Assembly (NCBI GenBank): GCA_001303415.1
Contig: LJTN01000009.1
Span: forward strand, 1 to 64,000
Direction of reading: 5' to 3'
Length of the DNA: 64,000 bases
Origin: Myxococcales bacterium SG8_38
Lineage (GTDB): Bacteria; Myxococcota_A; Polyangia; Polyangiales; Houyiibacteriaceae
In this document: positions 28,744-37,539 of the stretch, one piece after another
Position numbering within the stretch: position 1 is the first letter of the stretch
Layout of the letters: the number at the start of each line of letters is the position of its first letter
Notes under the pieces: generated by a model
Database searches by the model: none
Told to the model about the DNA's origin: nothing
What the model saw: only the letters and a program-made list of their open reading frames with translations
Position numbers and translations under genes: made by a program

Positions 28744-30576
28744 TCACTCCACGGTGACGGTCTTGGCGAGGTTGCGCGGCTGGTCGACGTCCGTGCCCTT
28801 GTGATCGGCCACGCAGTACGCGTAGAGCTGGAGCGGGACGACGGTGACGAAGGGGCTCAGCGCCTCGTGCGTGCTCGCTACCTCGACGACGGCATCGCAA
28901 AGCGCCTGCGCTTCCGCGTCACCTGCGGTGGTGATGCCGATGATCTTGGCTTCGCGCGCCTTGGCTTCCTGCAGATTGCTCGACACCCGTTCGTAGTGCC
29001 GGTCGCGCGGCATGAGCACGACGACCGGAACGCGCGCGTCCAGCAGCGCGATCGGCCCGTGCTTCATCTCGCCTGCGGCATAGCCCTCGGCGTGCACGTA
29101 CGAGATTTCTTTCAGCTTGAGCGCGCCCTCGAGCGCCATGGGATAGCTCAACCCCCGCCCCAAAAAGAGCACGTCACGCGCATCGGAGAACTCGCGCACC
29201 ATTTCGCTGATCGCATCGAGGCTCGGCTTGAGCCGCTCCTCGATCAGATTCGGAACGCGCGCCAAGCCCTCCACCAGCTCCCTTGCCTGTGCCGCGTCGA
29301 GCGTTCCGCGCCGCTTTCCCAGCCAAATGCTGAACATCAGCAGGTTGGCGAGCTGCGCCGTGAAGCACTTGGTCGAGGCGACGCCGATCTCGGGGCCCGC
29401 ATGCGTGTAGAAGCTCGCGTCCGCCATCCGGGGGATGGCGCTGCCGTTGACGTTGGCAATGGCGAGGAGCTTGGCGCCGCGCTCTTTGGCAGCCTTGGCT
29501 GCCATCAGGGTGTCGATCGTTTCGCCCGACTGACTCACCGCGATGACCAGATCACCCTCTCCCACGATCGCGTCCCGGCCCCGGAACTCGCTCGCCAGCT
29601 CGGTGATCGCGGGCACCTTGGCGAGGTCCTCGAGCCAGTACCGGCCCGCGAGAGTGGCGTGGTGGCTCGTTCCGCAGGCGAGGAGAATCACCCGTCGGAT
29701 GTTTCGGGCGTCATCCTCGTTGAGGCCGATTTCCGCGGTCAGCACATCGCCGTTTTCGCGGTCGAGCCGTCCGCGCAAGGTGTCTTCGAGCGCACGGGGC
29801 TGCTCGAAGATCTCCTTGAGCATGAAGTGCTTGAAGCCTGCTTTTTCGGCCATGATGGGCGACCACGAGATGCGCCGGGGCCTGCGGCTCAGGGCTGCTC
29901 CCCCGAGCGTCGACAACGAAAAACCGTCGGCTTCGAGCACGGCGAGCTCCTCGTCCTCCATGAACACCATCTCGTTCGTGTAGGGGAGCAGCGCCGGAAT
30001 GTCCGATGCGCAATACGTGGCTTGTCGGGTGACGCCGATCACCAGTGGCGATGCCTTCTTGGCCACGACCACGCGGTCGGGCTCGGCGGCGGACAGCACG
30101 GCGATGGCGTAGGCGCCGTGTACCTGTGCGAGCGCCTTGCGAACGGACGTCACCAGGTCGTGGCCGCCTACGCTTTCGCGATGAATGAGATGAGAGACGA
30201 TCTCGGTATCGGTGTCGCTGCTCATCGTGACACCCGACGCCTCGAGCTGGCTCCGAAGCTGCAAGTGGTTCTCGATGATGCCGTTGTGAACGACGGCGAT
30301 CGGACCGGCGACGTGAGGATGCGCGTTGACCTCGGAGGGCCGCCCGTGGGTGGCCCAACGGGTGTGACCGATGCCGACGCTGCCCGGCAGGCCCTTTTCC
30401 GCGAGGGCGTTTTCGAGATTGCGAAGCTTACCTACAGTACGAAGGATCTGAATCCGGCCTTGGCTGTGAACGGCCAATCCGGCCGAGTCGTAACCCCGGT
30501 ATTCCAAGCGCCGCAGGCTGTCGAGCAAGATGGGCGCCGCCGCCTCGTGACCGACGTAACCAACGATTCCGCACAT
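28744..30576 (-). CDS. glmS: Glutamine-fructose-6-phosphate aminotransferase (isomerising)
   Basis: 610 residues. Cys2 of MCGIVGYVG is the amidotransferase nucleophile after Met removal. The GATase2 half (about 1-220) is followed by two SIS domains (SQSGETIDTLMAAKAA and KLKEISYVHAEGYAAGEMKHGPIALL), and the C-terminus DVDQPRNLAKTVTVE is the family tail. It makes glucosamine-6-phosphate, the entry to UDP-GlcNAc for peptidoglycan and LPS. The nine-base gap to the upstream M16 gene leaves no room for a glmS ribozyme. Confidence 0.98.
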   Translation of the reverse strand: MCGIVGYVGHEAAAPILLDSLRRLEYRGYDSAGLAVHSQGRIQILRTVGKLRNLENALAEKGLPGSVGIGHTRWATHGRPSEVNAHPHVAGPIAVVHNGIIENHLQLRSQLEASGVTMSSDTDTEIVSHLIHRESVGGHDLVTSVRKALAQVHGAYAIAVLSAAEPDRVVVAKKASPLVIGVTRQATYCASDIPALLPYTNEMVFMEDEELAVLEADGFSLSTLGGAALSRRPRRISWSPIMAEKAGFKHFMLKEIFEQPRALEDTLRGRLDRENGDVLTAEIGLNEDDARNIRRVILLACGTSHHATLAGRYWLEDLAKVPAITELASEFRGRDAIVGEGDLVIAVSQSGETIDTLMAAKAAKERGAKLLAIANVNGSAIPRMADASFYTHAGPEIGVASTKCFTAQLANLLMFSIWLGKRRGTLDAAQARELVEGLARVPNLIEERLKPSLDAISEMVREFSDARDVLFLGRGLSYPMALEGALKLKEISYVHAEGYAAGEMKHGPIALLDARVPVVVLMPRDRHYERVSSNLQEAKAREAKIIGITTAGDAEAQALCDAVVEVASTHEALSPFVTVVPLQLYAYCVADHKGTDVDQPRNLAKTVTVE

Positions 30577-30585
30577 TCTTCGACT

Positions 30586-32121
30586 CTAGTCGATGGCCTT
30601 GGGCTTTGCACCCGAGGGCTGCCCCGGTTTGGAACGGGCGTCTTCGAACCGTGCCTTCACCTCGCCGTCCGGCGAGATCACGGTCACCGGGCCGAACCGG
30701 TCGAGGGATCGGGCAAAGTCCGCCGCCTGGCCGACGACGACCACGAGCGTTTCTTCGGGGCGTATGTAGCTCCGCGCGACGTAATGCGCTTCGGAGGCGC
30801 TGGTGTTGCGTATCCAGTTTCGATACTTGTCCCAGTAGTCGTCTGGAAGGCCGTAGGTCCGGGCCTTCATGACCAGCTCGGCGAGCTTGCCTGGCGTGTC
30901 GACCTGCAAAGGAAAGGAGTCGCTCAGGTAGCGTTTCGCGTTGACCAGCTCCTCCGTGCTCGCGGGCTCGCGATGGATGCGCTCGAGGTGCTCGAAGAAC
31001 GCGTCGACCGCCTCGGTCGTCACTTCCGTCCGGACGGAGGCGTAGGCGACGAACGGTCCCACTTCGACGCGCTCACCGATGGCGCTGTAGGCCCCGTAGG
31101 TGAGGCTGCGCTTTTCGCGCAGATCCATGAAGAGCCGGGAGGCGGCCGAGCCCCCTAGCACCTGGTTGGATACCGTCAGCGGGATCCACTCGCGGTTGGC
31201 GCGGCGAATGGCGAGGTTGCCCATGTAGATCACCGACTGCACGGACCCGGGCCGATCCACCACGAGGATCCTTCGACCCGTCGGCTTTGGGGGCTCGTCG
31301 TAGTCGGGGACGGCCCGCCGCCCGGCCCGCCAGGACCCAAGCGTCTCCTCGGCGACGTCGCGCACGTCGTCGGGGCTTACGTCGCCCGCGACGATCAAGA
31401 ACGCGTTCTTGCCGACGAAGTGCGAGCGATGCCACCGCATCATGTCTTGGCGCCGCACCCGCTTCACGGCGGGCGGCGTGGTGTCGACCGTCCCATAGGG
31501 GTGCTGACCGTACAGCTCCCGGTAGAACGTGCGTCGAGCGATGTAGCCCGGCTCGCGCTCGGACAATGCCAGGCGGTCGAGCTCGCGGCGCTTGAGCTTG
31601 TCGAGCTCCTTGGGGTCGAACGCAGGCTGGCCGGCCACCTCGGCCAAGATGATCATCGCCTGCTCGAGGTGCTCGGCGAGGGCGCGCACTCCGACGTAGG
31701 TGCTCTCCTCGTCGGAGCTCGTCCACAGGTCGGCGCCGAGGAACTCGATTTGCTCCGCGATCTCCGCACCCGACCGCTTGGTCGTGCCTTCCTTGAGCAT
31801 CTGGGCGACCAGGCCCGACAGACCGGGGATCCGGTCTGGGTCGGACTCGCTCCCGCTGCGCACCACCAGGGTGGCATAGACGACCGGGAGCTGATCGCTG
31901 ACGATCGTGTTGACCTGCAACCCGTTTTCGAGGGTCGAGACCTCGACCTGCGGCAGCGTCAGGTCTTTGGGCTCGGCAGGCGGGGGCGGCTCTTCGCGCC
32001 CGGTCGGGCCCTCCGTTTTCGCGTCTTGTGCGGTGTGCGCCGGTGGGGCGGGCTTGGCGCAGGCAATCAGCGAGCCGAGAGCGAAGAGCCCGAGGAAGGA
32101 AGAACGAAAGCGAAGCAGCAT
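30586..32121 (-). CDS. M16-family lipoprotein with degenerate active site
   Basis: 511 residues. The signal peptide ends in a lipobox LIAC, so the protein is probably a lipoprotein. The M16 fold is clear (LENGLQVNTIVSDQLPVVYATLVVRSGSE and the later domain with YGAYSAIGERVEVGPF), but the zinc motif HxxEH that follows in active enzymes is replaced (GLSGLVAQMLKEGT), so it is likely non-catalytic. This is typical of the partner subunit in two-protein M16 heterodimers, where the active subunit is the next gene upstream, two bases away. Confidence 0.9.
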   Translation of the reverse strand: MLLRFRSSFLGLFALGSLIACAKPAPPAHTAQDAKTEGPTGREEPPPPAEPKDLTLPQVEVSTLENGLQVNTIVSDQLPVVYATLVVRSGSESDPDRIPGLSGLVAQMLKEGTTKRSGAEIAEQIEFLGADLWTSSDEESTYVGVRALAEHLEQAMIILAEVAGQPAFDPKELDKLKRRELDRLALSEREPGYIARRTFYRELYGQHPYGTVDTTPPAVKRVRRQDMMRWHRSHFVGKNAFLIVAGDVSPDDVRDVAEETLGSWRAGRRAVPDYDEPPKPTGRRILVVDRPGSVQSVIYMGNLAIRRANREWIPLTVSNQVLGGSAASRLFMDLREKRSLTYGAYSAIGERVEVGPFVAYASVRTEVTTEAVDAFFEHLERIHREPASTEELVNAKRYLSDSFPLQVDTPGKLAELVMKARTYGLPDDYWDKYRNWIRNTSASEAHYVARSYIRPEETLVVVVGQAADFARSLDRFGPVTVISPDGEVKARFEDARSKPGQPSGAKPKAID

Positions 32122-32123
32122 CT

Positions 32124-33494
32124 CTATTTCTCCTTCGGGGCAGCCGCCGTGCCGGGAAGGACGTCGAGCACGGTGCGGTTGGAAGCTTGGAAGTACGTGC
32201 CGGCCACGCGCTTGATGTCGTCCCCGGTGACGGCGAGGTAGTGATCAAGCTCGAGCTTCAACAGGTTCGCATCACCCCAGAACAGCTCGAACTCGGCAAG
32301 ACGCTGCGAGCGCGACATGTTCGACTGGAGACCGAACACGAACGCCGCGCGGATCCGGTTCTTTGCCTTTTCGAGCTCGCGAGGATCGATGCCTTCGGCG
32401 GCGATCGAATCGAATTCGGCGAAAATCAGCTTCTGCGCTTGCTCGTTCGCATGACCGCTCGACATGACGGCCCACACGCTGAGCAGGTCCGGCCCGCGCC
32501 GATCGTCGGTGCCGACGGCGATGTCTTGGCAGATCGCCTCTTCTTTGATCAGCTTTTGGTAGAGCCGGCTCGACTCGCCGTCACCGAGAACGATGGCGAG
32601 CAGCTCGAGCGCGTAGTGGTCGGGAGTGCGGCTCGGCGGGATGTGATAGGCGAGATGGAACGCGGGGAGGGTGGCGTTCGGATCATACATCGTCTCCGTC
32701 CGCTCTTCGGTCTGCTCGGGCGGAGGCGGCGCGATGTAAGGAGGCGTCTTGCGGACCGGGATTGCGCCGAAGTATGTCTCCACCAGACGCAGGGTTTCCT
32801 CGGTATCGAAGTCTCCGCTGATGCTGAGCACGGCGTTGTTGGGCGCATAATAGGTGTCGAAGAACTCCTGCACCGCTTCGAGGGGTGCGTCGATCAAGTC
32901 TTGCATGTCGCCGATCGTCGAATGCGCATACGGCCAGTAGTCGCCGTACGTGAGCTCGTTGATGCGGAGCATGCTCGGAATGTACGGCTGGTTGTCGATC
33001 CGCTGGCGCCGCTCTTCCATGACCGTCAAGCGTTGGTTTTCGAAGTTTTCTTGGGTGACGGCGAGAGAGCGCATGCGATCGGCCTCGAGCCATAGCCCGA
33101 GCGCCAGCTCGTTTGCCGGCAGTGTTTCGAAGTAGTTCGTTCGGTCGTTGCTCGTGGTTCCGTTGACGCTGCCGCCCCGATTGATGATCAGGCTGAAGTG
33201 CTCTCCTTTGCTGACGTTCTCCGAGCCTTGGAACATCATGTGCTCGAAGAGGTGGGCAAAGCCGGAGCGGCCTTTGACCTCGTTGCGCGATCCGACGTCA
33301 TAGTAGACCGAGATCGCCACGGTGGGCACGGTATGATCCTCGTTGAGGACCACACGAAGGCCGTTGTCCAGGGTGGCCCGCCTGATCTGCAGGTTCGAGA
33401 GGGCCGCCGGGCTCTGCGCCGCAGCGGTATGCCCGCCCCCAAGCGCGAAGGCGGCGACCACCCCCACGGTGATAGTCACGAAAATCCGCTTCAT
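32124..33494 (-). CDS. M16-family zinc metallopeptidase
   Basis: 456 residues from the ATG at 33494 with GGAG ahead; the longer open frame upstream is unlikely. A Sec signal (about 3-27) is followed by HLFEH (residues 81-85, HxxEH), with the downstream Glu in MEERRQ providing the third ligand, so this one is catalytically competent. The second M16 domain (YHIPPSRTPDHYALELLAIVLG) is present. It is probably a periplasmic peptidase in a heterodimer with the neighbouring inactive lipoprotein. The operon continues to glmS and a glycosyltransferase. Confidence 0.92.
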   Translation of the reverse strand: MKRIFVTITVGVVAAFALGGGHTAAAQSPAALSNLQIRRATLDNGLRVVLNEDHTVPTVAISVYYDVGSRNEVKGRSGFAHLFEHMMFQGSENVSKGEHFSLIINRGGSVNGTTSNDRTNYFETLPANELALGLWLEADRMRSLAVTQENFENQRLTVMEERRQRIDNQPYIPSMLRINELTYGDYWPYAHSTIGDMQDLIDAPLEAVQEFFDTYYAPNNAVLSISGDFDTEETLRLVETYFGAIPVRKTPPYIAPPPPEQTEERTETMYDPNATLPAFHLAYHIPPSRTPDHYALELLAIVLGDGESSRLYQKLIKEEAICQDIAVGTDDRRGPDLLSVWAVMSSGHANEQAQKLIFAEFDSIAAEGIDPRELEKAKNRIRAAFVFGLQSNMSRSQRLAEFELFWGDANLLKLELDHYLAVTGDDIKRVAGTYFQASNRTVLDVLPGTAAAPKEK

Positions 33495-33608
33495 CTGACT
33501 CCGATCAACAGCACGAGCGCCGAAAAGGTTCCCCCGCGCTACCACATCCACCCGGAGGGGCAAAGCGGTTGACGGGTCCGGAGGTTTTGCGGACACTACG
33601 CGGCCCTC

Positions 33609-34868
33609 ATGACCGCGGCAGTGCTATCGATCGGTACCGAGCTCACCCGTGGCGAGCTGGTGAACACCAACGCCGCCTGGCTCGCCGAAGAGCTGACGAA
33701 GTTGGGATTCGAAGTCGTCGAGCACGCGACCGTGGAGGACGACGCCGACCGAATCGTGACGCTGGTGAGGCGATTTGCGGAGGCCCATCGGGTGGTCATC
33801 GTCACCGGCGGCCTCGGTCCGACCTCCGACGATCTCACCACCGCTGCAGCGGCCAAGGCAGCCGGTGTGGCGCTTCGCCGCGACCAAGCCGTCGTCGAGG
33901 ACATTCGCCGCAAGTTCGAGGCGTTCGGACGGGTGATGCCGGAGTCGAACGCAAAACAGGCCGATTTTCCGGAAGGCGCGTCGGTGTTGCCCAACCCGGT
34001 CGGCACCGCGCCCGGCTTTTCCATGATGCTCGGCAACGCGCGGTTCTTCTTCACCCCCGGCGTGCCTCGCGAAATGGAGCACATTTTCGCCGAGTCGATC
34101 GTGCCGGTGATCGCGCCGCTCGCCGAACGCCGGACGCATCAGGTGCACATCAAGACCTTCGGCATGACCGAGTCGGGCGTGGCTCAGAAGCTGCAAGGTG
34201 TCGAGGAAGAGTTCCCAGGGCTGCGGCTTGGTTACCGTGCTCACTTCCCGGAGATCGAGGTGAAGGTGCACGTGCGCGCAGACTCCGCGGCCGAAGCGGA
34301 GCAGCGAGCGCACGCGGCTGCCGAGCGGGTCCGCGCGGCCCTCGGCGACGCCGTTTTCGGCGGCGAGGCGGATTCATTTGCAGAGGTGGTCGGCAACACG
34401 CTGCGGGACCGTGGCAAGACGCTGGCCGTCGCCGAGTCGTGCACCGGCGGGCAGGTGGGTGAAATGCTGACCCGGGTGCCCGGGGCATCGGACTATCTCC
34501 TGCTCGACGCGGTGGTCTACGCCAACAGCGCCAAGGAAGCCGTATTGGCGGTGAGCCCGGAGCTCCTTCGCGCGCATGGCGCGGTGAGCGCGGAAACCGC
34601 TGCTGCCATGGCCGAGGGGGCCCTCCGCGTGGCCGGGGCGGATATCGCGGTTTCCATCACGGGCGTGGCTGGCCCTGGCGGAGGCACCGACGAAAAGCCG
34701 GTGGGGACGGTTTGGTTCGGGCTGGCGCGCAAAGGGGAGCCGACAGTCACCCGGCACCGGAAGCTTCCCTGGGGGCGCGATCGAATTCAGACCCTTTCCT
34801 CGTACATCGCGCTCGAGCTCGTCCGCCGGGCCGCCCTCGGACGCGACTTCGACCTTGCCGAGCGCTGA
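33609..34868 (+). CDS. cinA: CinA family nicotinamide-nucleotide amidase / MoCF-domain protein
   Basis: 419 residues. The N-terminal MoCF-like domain (SIGTELTRGELVNTNAAWLAEEL and VTGGLGPTSDDLT) is followed by the C-terminal CinA amidase domain (AVAESCTGGQVGEMLTRVPGASDYLL and VSITGVAGPGGGTDEKPVGTVW). These proteins act on pyridine-nucleotide metabolites (NMN deamidation, ADP-ribose hydrolysis). The gene lies directly upstream of recA, a classic arrangement in many bacteria. Confidence 0.95.
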   Translation: MTAAVLSIGTELTRGELVNTNAAWLAEELTKLGFEVVEHATVEDDADRIVTLVRRFAEAHRVVIVTGGLGPTSDDLTTAAAAKAAGVALRRDQAVVEDIRRKFEAFGRVMPESNAKQADFPEGASVLPNPVGTAPGFSMMLGNARFFFTPGVPREMEHIFAESIVPVIAPLAERRTHQVHIKTFGMTESGVAQKLQGVEEEFPGLRLGYRAHFPEIEVKVHVRADSAAEAEQRAHAAAERVRAALGDAVFGGEADSFAEVVGNTLRDRGKTLAVAESCTGGQVGEMLTRVPGASDYLLLDAVVYANSAKEAVLAVSPELLRAHGAVSAETAAAMAEGALRVAGADIAVSITGVAGPGGGTDEKPVGTVWFGLARKGEPTVTRHRKLPWGRDRIQTLSSYIALELVRRAALGRDFDLAER

Positions 34869-34906
34869 GCGCCCATGCAGTCTGGCTTTGCCGCCCGACC
34901 AGAAGC

Positions 34907-34935
34907 TTGACTCGTGTGAGGAAGACGACTAGACG
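34907..34935 (+). promoter_or_regulatory. recA promoter
   Basis: TTGACT (34907-34912) and TAGACG (34930-34935) with a 17-base spacer form a sigma70-type promoter. The -10 overlaps a LexA-like site at 34929-34945. AAAGGA lies nine bases before the recA ATG. Confidence 0.65.
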
Positions 34936-34945
34936 GGTGTTCAGG
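34929..34945. promoter_or_regulatory. LexA-like box (Myxococcus type)
   Basis: CTAGACGGGTGTTCAGG agrees with 15 of 17 positions of CTRHAMRYBYGTTCAGS, the LexA-binding consensus I recall for Myxococcus xanthus, including the whole GTTCAG core. It overlaps the recA -10, as expected for SOS repression. Confidence 0.5.
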
Positions 34946-34972
34946 TAACTCACGCACAAAGGAATCCGCATC

Positions 34973-36058
34973 ATGGCCGACTCGAATCGCGACAAAGCCC
35001 TCAATCTCGCCCTCGGAAGTATCGAGAAAGCCTACGGAAAAGGCTCGATCATGCGCCTAGGGGACGCCGACGCGAAGATCAGGGTCCCAGTGATTTCGAG
35101 CGGCTCGATTTCACTCGATCTGGCGCTCGGCGTCGGGGGATACCCGCGAGGACGCATCGTCGAGATCTACGGCCCCGAGTCGAGCGGAAAGACCACGCTC
35201 ACCCTCCATGCGATCGCCGAATGCCAACGCAATGGCGGAATTGCCGCGTTCATCGACGCCGAGCACGCCCTCGATCCGAGCTACGCGAGAAAGCTGGGGG
35301 TCAAGGTCGACGAGCTTCTGGTGAGCCAGCCCGATCACGGAGAGCAGGCCCTCGAGATCGCCGATACCCTCGTTCGTTCGGGCGCAGTAGACGTGATCGT
35401 CGTCGATTCCGTGGCCGCGCTGGTTCCTAGGGCGGAGATCGAGGGGGAGATGGGGGACAGCCACGTCGGTCTGCAGGCGCGTCTCATGAGCCAGGCGCTC
35501 CGCAAGCTCACGGGCACCGTCCAAAAGAGCAACACCACGCTCTTTTTCATCAACCAGATCCGCATGAAGATCGGCGTGATGTTCGGCAGCCCAGAGACGA
35601 CGAGCGGCGGCAACGCCCTCAAATTCTACGCGTCGCAACGTCTCGACATCCGCCGAATCGGGACGATCAAGGTCGGCGATGCCGCCGTGGGCAACCGTTG
35701 CCGGGTGAAGGTGGTCAAGAACAAGCTCGCCCCTCCGTTTCGTACCTGCGAGTTCGACATTTTGTTCGGCAAGGGCATCAGCCGTAGCGGCGACGTACTC
35801 GATCTGGGGGTCGAAGCCGGTATCATCCAGAAGTCGGGCGCTTGGTATAGCTATGGCGAGGAGCGCGTAGGCCAGGGCCGTGACAACGCCCGCGCCTTCC
35901 TCGAGGAGCATCTCGAGGTGCTGACCGAGATCGAGCAGAAGCTCCTACAAAAGCACGGGCTCATCGACGAGGAAGCCCAGCAGGCGGAGGCCAAGGCAGA
36001 GGCCTCTGCCGCCGCGTCCACGGCGGCGGCCGCGAGCAAGCGGCCGAGGCCTAACTGA
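34973..36058 (+). CDS. recA: Recombinase RecA
   Basis: 361 residues. The Walker A is [45 protein letters not shown] and [28 protein letters not shown] are standard RecA blocks, and the C-terminal tail is Ala/Lys-rich. It promotes homologous recombination and triggers LexA self-cleavage in the SOS response. It lies downstream of cinA behind its own promoter with a LexA-like site. Confidence 0.99.
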   Translation: MADSNRDKALNLALGSIEKAYGKGSIMRLGDADAKIRVPVISSGSISLDLALGVGGYPRGRIVEIYGPESSGKTTLTLHAIAECQRNGGIAAFIDAEHALDPSYARKLGVKVDELLVSQPDHGEQALEIADTLVRSGAVDVIVVDSVAALVPRAEIEGEMGDSHVGLQARLMSQALRKLTGTVQKSNTTLFFINQIRMKIGVMFGSPETTSGGNALKFYASQRLDIRRIGTIKVGDAAVGNRCRVKVVKNKLAPPFRTCEFDILFGKGISRSGDVLDLGVEAGIIQKSGAWYSYGEERVGQGRDNARAFLEEHLEVLTEIEQKLLQKHGLIDEEAQQAEAKAEASAAASTAAAASKRPRPN

Positions 36059-36163
36059 AGCCGATCGGACCGGTTCGAAATCCGGGCATTTGTCAACCCC
36101 AAAAGCAACTCGCAAAAACACCCCAAGACGCTGAAATCACTTCACTTTGTTCACGGGTGGACG

Positions 36164-36192
36164 TTGACTTTCCGGCGGTGTTTTGCTATACA
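36164..36192 (+). promoter_or_regulatory. carD promoter
   Basis: TTGACT (36164-36169), a 17-base spacer and TATACA (36187-36192) form one of the best sigma70 promoters in the window. Transcription should begin near 36199, giving a leader of about 98 bases before the start codon. Confidence 0.75.
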
Positions 36193-36242
36193 AAAAAAGT
36201 GCATGTAGTTCGTTGCACACCTTTTTGACGAATCGGATTTCG

Positions 36243-36265
36243 CCCGCGCTCCCGGCGCGGGTTTT
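36243..36265 (+). terminator. Hairpin plus T-run in the carD leader (possible attenuator)
   Basis: CCCGCGC and GCGCGGG pair as a perfect seven-bp GC stem with a five-base loop, followed by TTTTC. It resembles a weak intrinsic terminator inside the carD 5' untranslated region, roughly 45 bases after the predicted start of transcription, and could attenuate or stabilise the message. Confidence 0.45.
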
Positions 36266-36296
36266 CGTCGTTCTTAGCCCGAAGGAGAGTTGTCTC

Positions 36297-36785
36297 ATGA
36301 GCTTCAGCGTAGGCGACAAAGCAGTCCATCCGGCCCATGGCGTTGCCGAGATCACCCAGATCGAGGAGCGGCTGATCGGCTCGGACAAGATCGATTTCTA
36401 CATCCTGAGGCTCGTGAACGGCAAAGCTGGGACCATCCGGGTGGCGACCAATGCCGTCGAGCGGGTGGGACTTCGGCAGGTGATGTCGCGGCGCGCTGCG
36501 AAGACCGTCCTCGACGAGCTCAAAAAGGACGAGATGGCGGTCACCTCGCAGCCCTGGAATCGCCGGTACCGCGAGTACACCGAGATGCTGAAGAGCGGCT
36601 CGCCCATCAAAGTCGCCAAGGTCTTGCGCGACCTCTCCAAGGTTCGCGCGGAAAAAGGAGAGCTGAGCTACGGCGAAAAGAAGCTCATGGAGCAAGCGCG
36701 CCAGCTCCTCATCACCGAGATGGCGCTAGCCCGTCGCGTTCGCGAGGAAACCATCGAACGCGACATCGACAAGATCCTCAACTGA
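36297..36785 (+). CDS. CarD/CdnL-family transcription factor
   Basis: 162 residues from the ATG after GAAGGAGAG; the upstream in-frame codons are leader. The N-terminal RNA-polymerase-interaction domain (FSVGDKAVHPAHGVAEITQIEER and FYILRLVNGKAGTIRVATN) is followed by the helical DNA-binding domain (LKKDEMAVTSQPWNRRYREY through KKLMEQARQLL). Proteins of this group contact the RNA polymerase beta subunit and stabilise open promoter complexes; CdnL is essential in Myxococcus. Its 3' end overlaps convergent hisIE by eight bases. Confidence 0.95.
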   Translation: MSFSVGDKAVHPAHGVAEITQIEERLIGSDKIDFYILRLVNGKAGTIRVATNAVERVGLRQVMSRRAAKTVLDELKKDEMAVTSQPWNRRYREYTEMLKSGSPIKVAKVLRDLSKVRAEKGELSYGEKKLMEQARQLLITEMALARRVREETIERDIDKILN

Positions 36786-37458
36786 GCCCCCGGCGCGAAC
36801 GGCTGGCCTTTTCTCGATGGCCGGACGTTCCGAAACGCCCAGAAAGCTCTGCGAGCAATGCGCGCAAGGGAACTTCGCGCAGGACGAGCCCCACGAGGAG
36901 GTGGTAGAGGACGTCGCCAGCCTCGGACGTGACACGCTGGTCCGATTCGTTGATCAGCGCCCGGCCGAGCTCGGCCGCTTCCTCGCGAACCTTTTCGTCG
37001 ACCTTGCTCGCGCCGCCGTCGAGGAGCGATTTGGTGTAGCTCGTGCCGGCGTCTGACGACTTTCGCTCGAGCAGGGTGCGCTCGAGCCGCAGAAGGGTCG
37101 GTGCGGAGCTGTCCTGCTCGTGTTGAACCAGCCCACCCTCCGCATCCAAGCGCCGAAAGAAGCAGGTCTCTGCGCCGGTGTGGCAGGAGGGGCCCTCCGG
37201 GTCGACCATGTAGATCAACGTGTCGCCGTCGCAGTCGACCCAGACGCTGCGCACGCGAAGGATGTTGCCGCTGCTCTCGCCCTTCTTCCAAAGCTTGTTG
37301 CGCCTCCGGCTGTGGAAATGCGCGACGCCCGTGCGGAGGGTTTCTTGCACCGCGACGGGGTCGGCATAGGCCATCATCCGCACCTCACCGGTTTCGGCGT
37401 CCTGTGCGATCACGGCAACGAGACCTCGGTCGTCGTAGTTGAGCGCTTCGATGCTCAT
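36778..37458 (-). CDS. hisIE: Bifunctional phosphoribosyl-AMP cyclohydrolase / phosphoribosyl-ATP pyrophosphatase
   Basis: 226 residues. The N-terminal HisI domain has the metal site VDCDGDTLIYMVDPEGPSCHTGAETCFF with its two Cys ligands. The C-terminal HisE domain (LERTLLERKSSDAG, KVREEAAELGRALI and SEAGDVLYHLLVGL) is the phosphoribosyl-ATP pyrophosphohydrolase. Together they do steps two and three of histidine biosynthesis. The gene stands apart from any his operon and overlaps carD convergently. Confidence 0.96.
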   Translation of the reverse strand: MSIEALNYDDRGLVAVIAQDAETGEVRMMAYADPVAVQETLRTGVAHFHSRRRNKLWKKGESSGNILRVRSVWVDCDGDTLIYMVDPEGPSCHTGAETCFFRRLDAEGGLVQHEQDSSAPTLLRLERTLLERKSSDAGTSYTKSLLDGGASKVDEKVREEAAELGRALINESDQRVTSEAGDVLYHLLVGLVLREVPLRALLAELSGRFGTSGHREKASRSRRGLS

Positions 37459-37539
37459 GGATCATGGGTACGTGAGGTCGGGCGATTCTGCAACCTCGGC
37501 CCGAGGCGTAGGGCCCCCACTTCGAGCGGGTCTCGGCGG

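Noticed and set aside
30577-30585. Possible glmS ribozyme ahead of glmS
   Set aside because: Only nine bases separate glmS from the upstream gene, too short for the ribozyme, which is also mostly found in Gram-positive bacteria.
28723-31158. An 811-codon plus-strand open frame over glmS and the M16 lipoprotein
   Set aside because: It is antisense to two genes with unambiguous signatures and has no motif of its own.
36059-36090. A GGTTCGAAATCC stretch that looks like a tRNA T-arm
   Set aside because: No matching acceptor, D or anticodon arm can be folded around it; it is chance similarity. No tRNA or rRNA was found in the window.
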